Shown: positions 42,691 to 52,800 of the stretch, one piece after another
Position numbering within the stretch: position 1 is the stretch's first letter
Layout of the letters: every line of letters starts with the position of its first letter
Translations under genes and position numbers: made by a program
Assembly: GCA_902787575.1 (NCBI GenBank)
Contig: CADAGX010000016.1
Span: 1-64,000, forward strand
Source: an uncultured Bacteroidales bacterium
GTDB lineage: Bacteria; Bacteroidota; Bacteroidia; Bacteroidales; Bacteroidaceae
Length of the DNA stretch: 64,000 nt
Reading direction: 5' to 3'
The notes under the pieces: model-generated
The model's database searches: none
What the model was told of the DNA's origin: nothing
Seen by the model: only the letters and a program-made list of their open reading frames with translations

Positions 42691-43569
42691 ATGATAATTA
42701 CAGAACGTATGATGCTTAACCGCCAATTGGCACAGATGCTGAAGGGCGGAGTGATAATGGACGTAACGACACCCGAGCAGGCTCGCATTGCCGAGCAGGC
42801 GGGCGCTTGTGCAGTGATGGCCTTGGAGCGCATACCGGCCGACATTCGTGCGGCAGGTGGTGTGGCTCGCATGAGCGACCCTGCCATGATTCGTGGCATA
42901 CAGGAGGCCGTCAGTATTCCCGTGATGGCTAAATGCCGCATCGGGCACATTGCTGAGGCTCGCATTCTGCAGGCCATAGAGATAGACTACATAGACGAAA
43001 GCGAGGTGCTCAGCCCGGCAGACGATGTGTTTCACATCGACAAGACTCAGTTCGATGTCCCGTTTGTGTGCGGTGCGCGAAACCTTGGCGAGGCGTTGCG
43101 CCGAATAGCCGAGGGCGCCACCATGATTCGCACCAAGGGCGAGCCCGGCACAGGCGATGTGGTGCAGGCCGTCAGTCACATGCGGCAGATGCAGGCCGAC
43201 ATTCGCCGCCTCGCTTCGCTGCGCGAGGATGAGCTCTTCGAGGCCGCCAAGCAGTTGCAGGCACCAGTGGAACTGGTTCGCTACGTGCACGAGAACGGCA
43301 AGCTCCCTGTGGTGAACTTCGCAGCTGGTGGTGTGGCCACTCCGGCCGATGCTGCGCTGATGATGGAACTGGGTGCCGAGGGCGTTTTTGTGGGCAGCGG
43401 CATCTTCAAAAGCGGCAATCCTGCCAAGCGTGCAGCGGCCATAGTGGAGGCTGTGACGGCTTGGAAGGACGCCAAGCGGCTGGCCGAACTCTCGGCCGAT
43501 TTGGGCGAGGCCATGGTTGGCATCAATGCACAGGAGATAGAACTGCTGATGGCAGAGCGCGGGAAATGA
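42691..43569 (+). CDS. pdxS: Pyridoxal 5'-phosphate synthase, synthase subunit
   Basis: This 292-residue TIM-barrel enzyme makes PLP from ribose 5-phosphate, glyceraldehyde 3-phosphate and ammonia. [13 protein letters not shown] (about 19-31), the first active-site Lys in VMAKCRIGH (about 78-86), the second in [13 protein letters not shown] (about 144-156) and [13 protein letters not shown] are intact. It works with the PdxT glutaminase, whose ATG overlaps its stop. The start is ATG 42691; ATG 42709 is possible. Confidence 0.95.
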   Translation: MIITERMMLNRQLAQMLKGGVIMDVTTPEQARIAEQAGACAVMALERIPADIRAAGGVARMSDPAMIRGIQEAVSIPVMAKCRIGHIAEARILQAIEIDYIDESEVLSPADDVFHIDKTQFDVPFVCGARNLGEALRRIAEGATMIRTKGEPGTGDVVQAVSHMRQMQADIRRLASLREDELFEAAKQLQAPVELVRYVHENGKLPVVNFAAGGVATPADAALMMELGAEGVFVGSGIFKSGNPAKRAAAIVEAVTAWKDAKRLAELSADLGEAMVGINAQEIELLMAERGK

Positions 43570-44111
43570 GAATCGGTGTGCTGGCCCTGCAAGGGGCATT
43601 CGTCGAACACGAGCAGGTGCTGCGTCGGCTGGGCGCCGAGGTCTTTGAGATTCGCAGCCTCGGGGATTGGTTGCGCCCGAAGGACGGCCTCGTGCTGCCC
43701 GGTGGAGAATCCACTGTGCAGGGTCGGCTGCTGCGGCAGACAGGACTCTTCGAACCCATGCGCCGCGAGATTGCTGCCGGGCTTCCCACGCTTGGCACCT
43801 GCGCCGGCCTGATTTTGCTCTCGCCGCTCCACTTCGGTACGATGAGCATGCAGGTTCGCCGCAACGCATACGGTCGGCAGCTGGGCAGTTTCCATACGCT
43901 GGGCAGCGTGAAGGGAGTGGGCGAGGACGTGCCCATGACATTCATCCGTGCGCCTTACATCGAGTCGCTCCTTTCGCCACAGGCCGAGGCCTTGGCTTGG
44001 GTGGGCGGACGTATCGTGGCAGCCCGTCAGGGCCGACAGCTCGTCACGGCTTTTCATCCTGAGTTGGACAACGACCTCAGGCTTCACAGCCACTTCCTGG
44101 CCACACTCTGA
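43566..44111 (+). CDS. pdxT: Pyridoxal 5'-phosphate synthase, glutaminase subunit
   Basis: This 181-residue class-I glutaminase supplies ammonia to Pdx[16 protein letters not shown], the PGGEST loop (about 46-51), the nucleophile in GTCAGLI (about 78-84) and the FHPELD His-Glu pair (about 163-168) are complete. Start ATG 43566 overlaps the pdxS stop (ATGA), so translation is coupled; longer in-frame starts would lie inside pdxS. Confidence 0.95.
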   Translation: MRIGVLALQGAFVEHEQVLRRLGAEVFEIRSLGDWLRPKDGLVLPGGESTVQGRLLRQTGLFEPMRREIAAGLPTLGTCAGLILLSPLHFGTMSMQVRRNAYGRQLGSFHTLGSVKGVGEDVPMTFIRAPYIESLLSPQAEALAWVGGRIVAARQGRQLVTAFHPELDNDLRLHSHFLATL

Positions 44112-44140
44112 GCGCTGGTCGTAAGTGCGGCCGCGTTTTT

Positions 44141-44172
44141 CTTGCACGATTCGGAAGAAAAGCGTATTTTTG
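44141..44172 (+). promoter_or_regulatory. Promoter of the DUF4348-type lipoprotein gene
   Basis: CTTG at 44141-44144 with TATTTTTG at 44165-44172, spacer 20, about 34 bases before the ATG. Confidence 0.6.
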
Positions 44173-44205
44173 CAGCGCTAAAAAGAAAGTTTTCCGGTGA
44201 AAAGG

Positions 44206-45054
44206 ATGAAACGCGAAAAGGTGCTTTGTGTGCTTCTGTGGCTGGCGGCTGCGCTTCTGGCGAGTTGCGGCCATGCTTCTTCTTCCGGCAAAGACGAGGC
44301 GGAGTCTGATACGCTGAGCGTGGATTCGCTCGTGGAGGCTGACCCGGATGCCGATGCTGACGGCCTGCCGGACGATGCAGAAGATGCGCGGATGGACGAG
44401 AACTTCGACGATTTTATCTACGCCTTTGTGCGCAATCCGCGTCTTCAGCGTGAGCGTGTCTCGTTCCCGTTACCCAAGACGGATGTGGACGGAGGGCAGA
44501 AAATGCTGCGACGCCTGAATGTGCACGGTGAGTTCCGCTTTATGGAGGGCGACTATTACACCGTCTTTTATGGCGATGCCAGCCAGATAGATGAACAAAA
44601 GGGACGGCCGCACGAAATGGTGAGCGTGGAACGCATCGGGCTGGAGGACGGACGCGTGGAGGTGTATGATTTCCAAAGGCGCGACCGGCGCTGGATGCTG
44701 ACGGCCATCCGCTCGCAAGGCTTGGCCGAAAACGAACTGGCCGACTTTCTCGTTTTTTATGCGCGCTTCAGCAGCGACACGCTTTTCCAGCAGCAATGCA
44801 TTGCGCAGCCGCTGCGCCTCTCGGTCTTCGACCCCGAGGAGGACGATTACATAGAGGGCACCATTGATGCCCGCCAGTGGCGCTCGTTCTGTCCCGAGGT
44901 GCCGTCCACGGTTGTCACGAATGTCATATACGGGCAGGTCTATCGGCCCGACCACATGGTGCTGCAGAAATGCGGCTCAGCCAGCGGAATGCAGGAACTC
45001 TTCACGTTCCAGCGCGAGCGTGGCGGCTGGCGGCTGACGTCTTACGAAAACTGA
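44206..45054 (+). CDS. DUF4348-type lipoprotein
   Basis: This 282-residue protein has a lipoprotein signal (LWLAAALLASCGH, Cys about 21), an acidic Asp/Glu-rich linker (about 30-65), and a domain beginning FDDFIYAFVRNPRLQRERVSF that matches the DUF4348 family of Bacteroidales. The function of the family is unknown. I chose ATG 44206; an in-frame GTG three codons upstream is possible. The murB start follows nine bases after the stop, so the two are cotranscribed. Confidence 0.75.
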   Translation: MKREKVLCVLLWLAAALLASCGHASSSGKDEAESDTLSVDSLVEADPDADADGLPDDAEDARMDENFDDFIYAFVRNPRLQRERVSFPLPKTDVDGGQKMLRRLNVHGEFRFMEGDYYTVFYGDASQIDEQKGRPHEMVSVERIGLEDGRVEVYDFQRRDRRWMLTAIRSQGLAENELADFLVFYARFSSDTLFQQQCIAQPLRLSVFDPEEDDYIEGTIDARQWRSFCPEVPSTVVTNVIYGQVYRPDHMVLQKCGSASGMQELFTFQRERGGWRLTSYEN

Positions 45055-45062
45055 ATCGCAGA

Positions 45063-46106
45063 ATGACGGTTACGAAGAACGCTTCGCTCCTGAAGCACAA
45101 CACGTTTGGCATCGAGGCCACTGCAGCCGCATGGGCCGAATACGACTCGGAGAACGAACTCCGCCAGCTGCTGACGCTCGTAGAGGAAGGCCAGTTGCCG
45201 CGTCCCCTGCTGCATGTTGGTGCGGGCAGCAACTTGCTTTTCCTTGCCGACTACGCTGGCACAGTGCTGCATTCGCGCATCGGAGGCGTGGAGGTGTTGG
45301 CCGAGACGCCCGAGGAGGTGCTTGTGCGTGTGGGCAGCGGCATGGTGTTCGACCGCTTTGTGGAGTATGCGGTGGCTTGCGGCTGGCATGGGCTGGAGAA
45401 TCTCTCGCTCGTGCCCGGCGAAGTGGGCGGCGCAGCCGTGCAGAACATCGGAGCCTATGGAGTGGAGGCCGCGGACTTCATAGAACGGGTGGAGGGCGTG
45501 TGGCTGGCAGACGGGCACCGCGACGAGTGGCCGAAAACTGCGTGTGATTATTCCTATCGCCACAGCATCTTTAAGTCAAAACTGCGTGCAGAAATTGCTG
45601 TGACGGCTGTCACGTTCCGGCTCTCTAAGGTGTTTTCTCCTCGCCTCGACTATGGCGGCCTCCGCAAGGCAATGGCCGAGCAAGGGCTCGACGAGGCGCG
45701 GCTCAGCCCCCAGCAGTTGCGCGAACTGGTGATTTCAATTCGTCGGAGCAAACTGCCCGACCCGCAGGTGCTGGGCAACGCAGGCAGCTTCTTTATGAAT
45801 CCGGTGGTGGAGGCTGCGGCCTACGAGCGTCTGCTTGCCTCGTATCCCGCAATGCCATGCTATCCGCTGCCCGACGGACGGGTGAAGGTGCCAGCCGCCT
45901 GGCTTATCGAGCGCGCTGGTTGGAAAGGCCGGCAAATGGGGCCTGCAGCGGTTCACGACCGTCAGGCTTTGGTGTTGGTGAACCGGGGCGGAGCCACGGG
46001 CCGCGACATTCTGCGGCTCTCGGATGCTGTCCGCGAGGCTGTCCGTCAGCAGTTTGGCATCGACTTGCAGCCCGAGGTGAACATGATAGGCAGCGCGTCT
46101 CTCTGA
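45063..46106 (+). CDS. murB: UDP-N-acetylenolpyruvoylglucosamine reductase
   Basis: This 347-residue FAD enzyme reduces the enolpyruvyl group to make UDP-MurNAc for peptidoglycan. NTFGIEATAAAW, VGAGSNLLFL (about 56-65), VPGEVGGAAVQNIGAYGVE (about 117-135), YRHSIFK, GNAGSFFMNPVV (about 238-249) and the C-terminal PEVNMIG (catalytic Glu) are all present. It is the type I MurB form. It follows a lipoprotein gene by nine bases. Confidence 0.95.
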   Translation: MTVTKNASLLKHNTFGIEATAAAWAEYDSENELRQLLTLVEEGQLPRPLLHVGAGSNLLFLADYAGTVLHSRIGGVEVLAETPEEVLVRVGSGMVFDRFVEYAVACGWHGLENLSLVPGEVGGAAVQNIGAYGVEAADFIERVEGVWLADGHRDEWPKTACDYSYRHSIFKSKLRAEIAVTAVTFRLSKVFSPRLDYGGLRKAMAEQGLDEARLSPQQLRELVISIRRSKLPDPQVLGNAGSFFMNPVVEAAAYERLLASYPAMPCYPLPDGRVKVPAAWLIERAGWKGRQMGPAAVHDRQALVLVNRGGATGRDILRLSDAVREAVRQQFGIDLQPEVNMIGSASL

Positions 46107-46132
46107 CGCCCTTGCGCTGCTGCGTTTCCCCC

Positions 46133-47398
46133 TTAGAATTTCTTGATTTTGAACTGCGGATTTATGCGCAGATAAATGCCGAACGAGAAGTTCAGCTCGT
46201 TGGAGCGTGCTGTCTGGGCCGAGCCTCCGAGCCATGTCTGGTAGGCTTCCGCCTCTGCGCCGAGTACGTAGTGCGTGGCAAACGTATGGTGGAAGTCGGC
46301 GCGCAGATGGGCCGTGCTGACGCCCTGGTGGCTCTCGCCGTCTCGGACAGAGAGGGTGGAGAAGAAGTGATTGCCGTAAAGGCTCACAAAGTGGCGTGGC
46401 GCACGGAAGAATCCTCCGCCCAGCGAGAGGCCGCAGCGCAGGTCGGTGCTGGCAGTGGCATGGTAGGCGATGCCCGAGTCGAAGGGCCAAAGGTGTCCGC
46501 TCTGCTGGTAGGTGGCCAGTACAGAAGCCTCGGCCGTGACGCGCTCCACCGCTTGCCGCTTTGGCGTCCATCGCATTCCGGCTCCGGCAGCGGCATTGCA
46601 GAGCGTCTGCACGCCCAGTGCAGTGGTGTCTTGCTCGCCGCCGCGATGCTGGATGACGAGCTGCAGCGGCATGTACCACGATACGGCTCTCCCCACCGGA
46701 CAGAGGCCGATTTCCCACGTCGAGCCTACGGTGAATGCCTCCTGATGCGAGTCCTCTTCGAAGATGTAGCTCTGCCAGTTGAGCCACGTGTCCATATGGA
46801 AGCGCCAGAAACTGCGTGTCGGGAATCCGTCGCGGCCGCGTGCCAGCCGCATCTTGTCCCAAAGCAGCTGGAAACCCATCTCGGGGTCTTGCGAGAGGTT
46901 GCCTTCGGGATTCCAGAGCGGCAGGCCGAGGCGGTGGTTCTGCGCACCGTAGATGTCGCCCATTACCACTGTCAGATGGCGGAACTCGGCCTTGGCTCTG
47001 AGCCATGGCAGAGCGTGCGCTCCGTGTTGATACTGCTGCCCTTTCCAGCGGCCAATGTCGTGATAGACGTAGCAGGGATACTTGTTGGCTCCGTCAAAGA
47101 TGAGCGCATGGGCACCCAGCTCCACTTCCACCTGCCGGAGTGGCGTGTAGAGTAGCTTTGGCCTTACCCAAAAGCCCGGCAGCGAGTAGCCCTTGGTGAG
47201 GGCGCTGCTGTATTCGTTGTCGCGGAAGAATGCGAGGGCGTCCACTTCGGCACGCAGCACGCGCAGTTGGCTCCGGTCTATCCGATAGGAGTCGGCTGCC
47301 AGCTGGTCCCACATCTGCGCCGCAGCACTCAGCGAGAGGCTGAGCAGGCAGGCGGTCAGCAGGCTCGCTCTCCAGTGGCGGAAGTACGCACGTCTCAT
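46133..47398 (-). CDS. Predicted outer-membrane beta-barrel protein
   Basis: This 421-residue protein has a signal peptide (about 1-28, SLSAAAQ) and a long series of amphipathic beta strands with aromatic girdles, ending in the strand GIYLRINPQFKIKKF. It looks like an outer-membrane barrel of a conserved Bacteroidota family of unknown function. Its start overlaps the stop of the DedA gene by four bases, so the two are translationally coupled. It is convergent with murB. Confidence 0.65.
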   Translation of the reverse strand: MRRAYFRHWRASLLTACLLSLSLSAAAQMWDQLAADSYRIDRSQLRVLRAEVDALAFFRDNEYSSALTKGYSLPGFWVRPKLLYTPLRQVEVELGAHALIFDGANKYPCYVYHDIGRWKGQQYQHGAHALPWLRAKAEFRHLTVVMGDIYGAQNHRLGLPLWNPEGNLSQDPEMGFQLLWDKMRLARGRDGFPTRSFWRFHMDTWLNWQSYIFEEDSHQEAFTVGSTWEIGLCPVGRAVSWYMPLQLVIQHRGGEQDTTALGVQTLCNAAAGAGMRWTPKRQAVERVTAEASVLATYQQSGHLWPFDSGIAYHATASTDLRCGLSLGGGFFRAPRHFVSLYGNHFFSTLSVRDGESHQGVSTAHLRADFHHTFATHYVLGAEAEAYQTWLGGSAQTARSNELNFSFGIYLRINPQFKIKKF

Positions 47399-48015
47399 TT
47401 CCTTCCTTTATATATAAGGTATAGTATCACGGCTGCGCCCACTGCCAGCATGGCCACTTTCAGCTCGCCACTGTATTCCGAGATTTTCTCGTCCAGCTGC
47501 CCGCTGAAGTTCCGCCCAATGTAATAGCCCATGCCTGCGAGGATGCTGTTCCAGATGCCTGCGCCCAGACAGGTGTAGAGCATGAAGCGTCCCAGCCCCA
47601 TGCGAGCCAGTCCGGCCGGAATGCTTATCAGCTGCCTGACGGCCGGCACCAGTCGGCCTACGAAGGTTCCCAGCGCTCCGTGGCGGTCGAAGTACTGCTC
47701 GGCCTGCACCACTTTGGCCTCGTCTATCAGGCACATGTGTCCCAGCCGGCTGCCCGCGAACTTATATACCAGCGGGCGGCCCAGCCAGAGCGCCAGTCCG
47801 TAGTTGATGAGCGCGCCCAGACAGGCACCCACTGTGGCGCTCAGCACCACCAGCAGCACGTTCTGTTCGCCCGTGGTGGCGCACATGTATGCTGCAGGCG
47901 GCACCACCACTTCGCTCGGGAACGGGATGAAACTGCTCTCAATGGTCATCAGCAGCAGGATGACACCGTAAGAAAGATGCTCGAGGCACCACGCAATAAA
48001 AGGAATGCTTTCCAC
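47395..48015 (-). CDS. DedA-family membrane protein
   Basis: This 206-residue protein is of the DedA (VTT domain) family: FIPFPSEVVVPPAAYM (about 31-46), GACLGALINYGLALWLGRP (about 62-80), the FVGRLVPAVRQLISIPAGL loop (about 117-135) with its Arg and Pro residues, and five to six membrane helices. DedA proteins move lipid carriers such as undecaprenyl phosphate. It is read before the outer-membrane barrel gene. The upstream spacer is TTAGAGG and TTGGCTA words. Confidence 0.85.
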   Translation of the reverse strand: MESIPFIAWCLEHLSYGVILLLMTIESSFIPFPSEVVVPPAAYMCATTGEQNVLLVVLSATVGACLGALINYGLALWLGRPLVYKFAGSRLGHMCLIDEAKVVQAEQYFDRHGALGTFVGRLVPAVRQLISIPAGLARMGLGRFMLYTCLGAGIWNSILAGMGYYIGRNFSGQLDEKISEYSGELKVAMLAVGAAVILYLIYKGRK

Positions 48016-48017
48016 TA

Positions 48018-48140
48018 TTATATTAGGTTAGAGGTTAGAGGTTAGAGGTTAGAGGTTATTGGCTATTGGCTATTGGCTATTGGCTATTGGTTAGTGGTTG
48101 CCAAATGCCAACGGCCAAAGCCAAAGTAAATACCTATTTA
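48018..48140. repeat. Repeat spacer with TTAGAGG and TTGGCTA words
   Basis: Six TTAGAGG-type words (48025-48058), then TTGGCTA words (48059-48090) and GCCAACGGCCAAAGCC, ending GCCAAAGT, the inverse of the ACTTTGG edge of other GCCAA clusters. It is followed by AAATACCTATTTACTATTTAC. Confidence 0.75.
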
Positions 48141-49328
48141 CTATTTACTCCCCGCCCTCGGGAGGGGATTGGGGGAGGGGCTGCTTGGCAGTATATTTTT
48201 GCGAAACACCCGTTTGTCCGTCAGGCGCCAGCGGCACCAGTCGGCAGCCTCCCAAAGCGGCGCCACGAATTGCAGCACTGGCAGGCTCAGACAGTAGGTG
48301 CTAAGGCCCAGCCTGCGCGTGGTGAGGCGCAGCATCGTTTGTCTCAGGGCTTGCAGGGCGAGCCACATGGCGCAGATGGCAGCCACTACATAGTAGTTCC
48401 CCCACAGCAGCACCAGCATGCCCACTACCACTGCGGGCAGCAGCCACCCCGCCGCCACTTGCAGCAGGTACCTGAGGTGTATGGCCCAGCCGTGCCTCAT
48501 GTGGCGCCACGTCTCCATGCAGAAGACACGTTCCTCGTGCCACCGTCTGGCCGTGGGTGCCTCCTCCACGAGCTGAGCCTGCAGCCTGAGGTTGAGCGCG
48601 CAGCCGCCTGCGGGCACGTTGTGATTCACCAGTAGCGTCTCGGCTCCCACCTGCAGCGTCTGGCTCGACGCAAATCCCCTGTGACTGGCGAAGTGGCTGC
48701 GGCGATAGCAGAGCACACAGCCCTCTGCGCTGTACGGTCTGCCCAGCTCAGACTGCGGTAGCCACCGCATTTGCCGCCAGAGGCGCAGGAACTGCGCTTT
48801 GCGCGCTGGCCGCTCCGTCGGCTCGTAGCGCACCGGGCCGACAGCCGCCACCTTGTCTTCGCCGAGCGACTGAGCCACCGTGAGCAGCCAATCCTTGCCC
48901 GTGGGCATGCAGTCCGGGCGGACGAACACCACCCAGTCGTGGGCCGCAGCCTTCATGCCCAGTGTCATGGCCATGCGTCGGAGGCTGATATCGCGTGCCG
49001 AGGCTGGCAGGCTCGTCTGGCGGAGTTGAGGATAAGCGTATGCGAAGTGCTCCAGCAGAGAGCGCGTCTCGTCTGTGCTGCACATATCCACTGCTATGAC
49101 CTCGAATTCTGCAGGGTAATCCTGTTCGAGCAGCAGCGGCAGCAACCGACGGAGCCGCTCCGCCTCGTTTTGGCAGGCCACCACCACCGAGACGCCCGGC
49201 ACGTCCGCTCTCACAGGCTGCAGTGCCTGCCGAGCCGCCATACGCCCCAAGCGTCCGAACTCCCATGCCTGCCAAAGGCAGAGAACCCAGAGTACCACGA
49301 ATGCCAGATAGAGCGGAGCTAAAACCAT
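48141..49328 (-). CDS. Membrane-bound glycosyltransferase family 2
   Basis: This 395-residue enzyme has an N-terminal membrane helix, a GT2 catalytic domain (VSVVVACQNEAERLR at about 47-61; VIAVDMCSTDETRSLLE with the UDP-binding Asp; WVVFVRPDCMPTGKDWL) and two to three C-terminal helices. It likely builds a surface polysaccharide. The last 14 residues (SSPSPNPLPRAGSK) are encoded by a CCCTCGGGAGGGG-type palindromic repeat, so the original C-terminus has been replaced. Promoter array D lies 10 bases upstream. Confidence 0.83.
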   Translation of the reverse strand: MVLAPLYLAFVVLWVLCLWQAWEFGRLGRMAARQALQPVRADVPGVSVVVACQNEAERLRRLLPLLLEQDYPAEFEVIAVDMCSTDETRSLLEHFAYAYPQLRQTSLPASARDISLRRMAMTLGMKAAAHDWVVFVRPDCMPTGKDWLLTVAQSLGEDKVAAVGPVRYEPTERPARKAQFLRLWRQMRWLPQSELGRPYSAEGCVLCYRRSHFASHRGFASSQTLQVGAETLLVNHNVPAGGCALNLRLQAQLVEEAPTARRWHEERVFCMETWRHMRHGWAIHLRYLLQVAAGWLLPAVVVGMLVLLWGNYYVVAAICAMWLALQALRQTMLRLTTRRLGLSTYCLSLPVLQFVAPLWEAADWCRWRLTDKRVFRKNILPSSPSPNPLPRAGSK

Positions 49329-49338
49329 AATCCGGCTG

Positions 49339-49614
49339 CAAAGTTACGAATAAGCGAGCGATGTGCAAAACGAAAGACGAAGTTTTTCGGTTTTGAACAT
49401 CCGAGCGGAAGTAACTTGGGCGCAGCCAAAGTTACGAATAAGTGAGAGAAAAGCCAAATTTGTTCTGTAATTTAGCCGCTGCAAAAATGCAAAAATGCAA
49501 AAATGCAAAAAAGAGAGGGCTGTTGCCCTCTCTTTCCTATTTGCTGCGCTTGCGCAGAATGTCCTGAATATAGACTCGCACGCCAAAGTTACGAATAAGC
49601 GAGCGAAAAGCAAA
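49339..49614 (-). promoter_or_regulatory. Array D: three promoter-carrying repeat units
   Basis: On the minus strand TAACTTTG boxes at 49339-49346, 49427-49434 and 49584-49591, with TTTG at 49366-49369, 49455-49458 and 49611-49614 (spacers 19, 20, 19). All face the glycosyltransferase gene. Between the second and third lies a GCAAAAAT tandem (about 49480-49515) and a short spacer; a degenerate fourth unit is at about 49660. Confidence 0.75.
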
Positions 49615-49762
49615 ATTTATTTTGGCTTTTCCGAGCGCAAGTAACTTCGACCGCAGGCCAAAGGCGCGAATAAGTGAGCGAAAAGCGAGACGGCAAGCAG
49701 TGGCAATTTTCTATGCAGCAGGGCCGAAAATAAAAATAATGTGTGAGAAAATGAATTTTTTG

Positions 49763-49794
49763 TTTGCAAGTAATGAAGAAATACGTTATTTTTG
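49763..49794 (+). promoter_or_regulatory. Promoter of the first large GLUG protein
   Basis: TTTG at 49763-49766, 20-base spacer, TATTTTTG at 49787-49794: full consensus, 58 bases before the chosen ATG. Confidence 0.75.
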
Positions 49795-49852
49795 CGTCGG
49801 AAAGACCAAACTTAACTATCCATTTATTAACCTATTGCATAAAAGAAAGCTT

Positions 49853-52800
49853 ATGAAAAGATTTTTCTCTTCTCTCTGTCTCCTGACAGTGCTTGCATTG
49901 GCGGCGGGGACAAAGGTGCGGGCCATAGAGCCGAACGCAGCGGGCGTCTATGAGATTGCCACGCCTCAGGATTTGCTCGACTGGGCCGCCTTGGTGAACG
50001 CTGGCGAGTGGTCGGCCAAGGCCGTACTGACCGCCGACCTCGACATGCAGGGCGCCGAGACGGGTGTCTTCCCAGTGGGCGGAGCTGCCACGGCCGACCG
50101 CTTTGTGGGTTCGTTCGACGGACAGGGCCACCGCATCTCGAACTTCGTGCTACTGGACGAGTCGGGCGTGAACTATGGTATGTTCAATACGGGCCCGGGC
50201 GTAACGCTGAAGGATTTCTGGCTCGACAGCTCGTGCAGCATCACTGGCTCCGAGTTGGTGGGTCTCATTGGCCGTCACGACGGAGCCGGCACGTTTGAGA
50301 ACGTGGGCAACTGCGCTTCCGTGACGGGTGGCGGCAACAACATTGGCGGCTTCCTTGGCGCTGCCTGGGGAGCAGGAAACGGCTCTACGGTGCCGACTAT
50401 CTTCCGTAACTGCTGGTCGGCCGGCAAGGTGACCACAGACGAGGCGCACGCCAAGGCTACAGACACGGGCGCACTGAGCGGATGGTTCAACAACGGCTAC
50501 TTCGTCTTCACCAACTGCTGGACTACGGCCGAGGTGTCGCATCCCAAGAGTCAGGAGATGTATGTCTTCCGCAATGGTGCGGGCGCAAAATTCGAGTTCA
50601 CGAACTGCTACAGCCTGGCTGGCAAACAGCCCAACTTCACGCTGCTGCAGGGTGTCACGGCTGCCGACTTGGCCACGGGTGCCATTGCTTATCAGCTGAA
50701 TGGCGACCAGTCGTCCGTGAGCTGGTACCAGCGGATTGGGGTGGACGCGATGCCTTCGCCCTACGCTACTCGGGGTACGGTCTATCTGAACGGCCGTCTG
50801 CACTGCAATGATGAAGCGTACGAAGACGTGGAGTACTCGAACGAGAACAAGGGCATCCAGAAGGACAGCCACGACTACGCAAACGGCATTTGCTCGTACT
50901 GCGGCTCGCCAGACGTGAACTACAAGACGCAGAATGCCGAAGGCTACTACGAAATCTCGGACGAGAACGCCCTGATTTGGCTCTCCGAGATGGTGAAGGC
51001 CGGCTGCGACTCCATTAAGGCAGTGCTGACAGCCGACATCGACTTGGCCCAGCCGTGGCTGAAGCCCATTGGCAGCTCGGCAGTGCCCTTCGCAGGCAAG
51101 TTCGACGGACAGGGCCACCGCATCTCGGGCTTCAACATGGAGGCCACGGGCAGCTATGCGGGACTCTTCGGCTACGCAGTGGAGGCCGACATTTGCAACT
51201 TCAGCATCGAAGGCCTGCTCTTGTGCGTCGGAGCCGGCAACGGTGCGATAGGCTATGCAGCCAAGTCGAGCATCACAAACGTGCACTCGGCACTGAACAT
51301 CAATGCCACGGCTGCCGGTGTCACTCACACGGGAGGCGTCATTGGCGAGGCCTTCACCGAGACGCACCTCAACCGTTGCAGCTTCAGCGGCTCGCTGACC
51401 ATGAACGATACGAACCACGACTGCTTTGGCGGCATCTGCGGCTACACGGATACGGGCTGGTTTGAGAACTGTCTGAACGCCGGCACCGTCACGTTCGGCG
51501 CTCCCAACTGCTATGCTGGTGGCATCTTGGGCTATCTGAACAACGCTTCGTCCAAGGGACTGCACAACTGCCTCAATGTGGGACACGTCACATATTCCGG
51601 AGAAGGCGCGCCCACGTATGGCGGCGCCCTTGTGGGCCGTCTGCGCAAGTCGCCCTCTCTGTTCGGCACCAGCTACTGGCTCGAGGGCAGCGCCACGTGT
51701 GCAGCCGGTGATGTGGAGTATCCCAAGGGCTTGAGTGTGGCCAGTGATGCGCTGGTGAGCGGCGAAGTGACTTGGCGGCTCAACGGAGAGTCGTTCCTCG
51801 CTACGGCTTGGTTCCAGACCATTGGAGCCGATGTCTATCCGACGCTCGACCCGACTCATGGCATTGTCTATGCCACAGAAGACGGCTTCGGCTGTGTGGA
51901 CCGCGAGGACGAATCGACGTTCTACAGCTTCGTGGCCGGAGTGGTGCAGCACGAGACGGCCTTCGTGGAGGGGACAATGGCACAGCAGACGCTGCTCGAC
52001 GAGTATGCTGCCACGATTGCCCGGTGGTCGGCCATCGAGTCGTTCGAAGCCTTCTGTGAGGCCTACACCCAGGCGCTCCCGCAGCGCGACACCATTCAGC
52101 TTTCGGCCAAGGCCTATGCCAAGTATGTGGACGCCTGCCAGTATGCGGCCAATTACCTGCAGGAGAACAACATCTCTGGCATGGCCAGCGATGTGCTCAA
52201 CACCTATCTGACCCAGACCGTAGAGCCGGGCGTGGAGTATCCGCAGGGCTCGTACCTCTATATTACAGACACACGCCTGCTCAGCATCGAACAGCTGGCC
52301 GAGGAGACCGCTTTCGTCAACAAGATGCTCGAGTACGCCATTGCAGGCGGCATGGTGCCCGGCACTGAGGTGACCAAGCTGATGCAGAACCCCTCCTTCA
52401 CAGAGGGCTTTACGGGTTGGAATACCGAGTACGAAGGCGGCAGCATTGCCACGGGTGGTGAGACCTCCATCATGCGCATAGCCCGCGGTCTGAACAACTC
52501 GTCCTTCGACTTCCATCAGACCATCACGGGCGTGCCAAACGGCGTCTATATGGTCAGCCTGAACGGCCTGTTCCGTGCCAGCGAAGACTTCACCTCCACT
52601 TTCTATTCCGGCCAGTTCTATCTGGGCGAGAATGCCATCTACATGATGTCGCCCGGAGAGGATGTCATCTCGCAGGAGGACGCAGTGGATAAGGTGAACT
52701 CCTATCTCGAAGGCGACGTAGAGTATGTCTACGAAGACATCATAGGCTACGTGCCCAACAACATGATAGCCTGCTCCTACGCCTTCGGAGCCGGCCGCTA

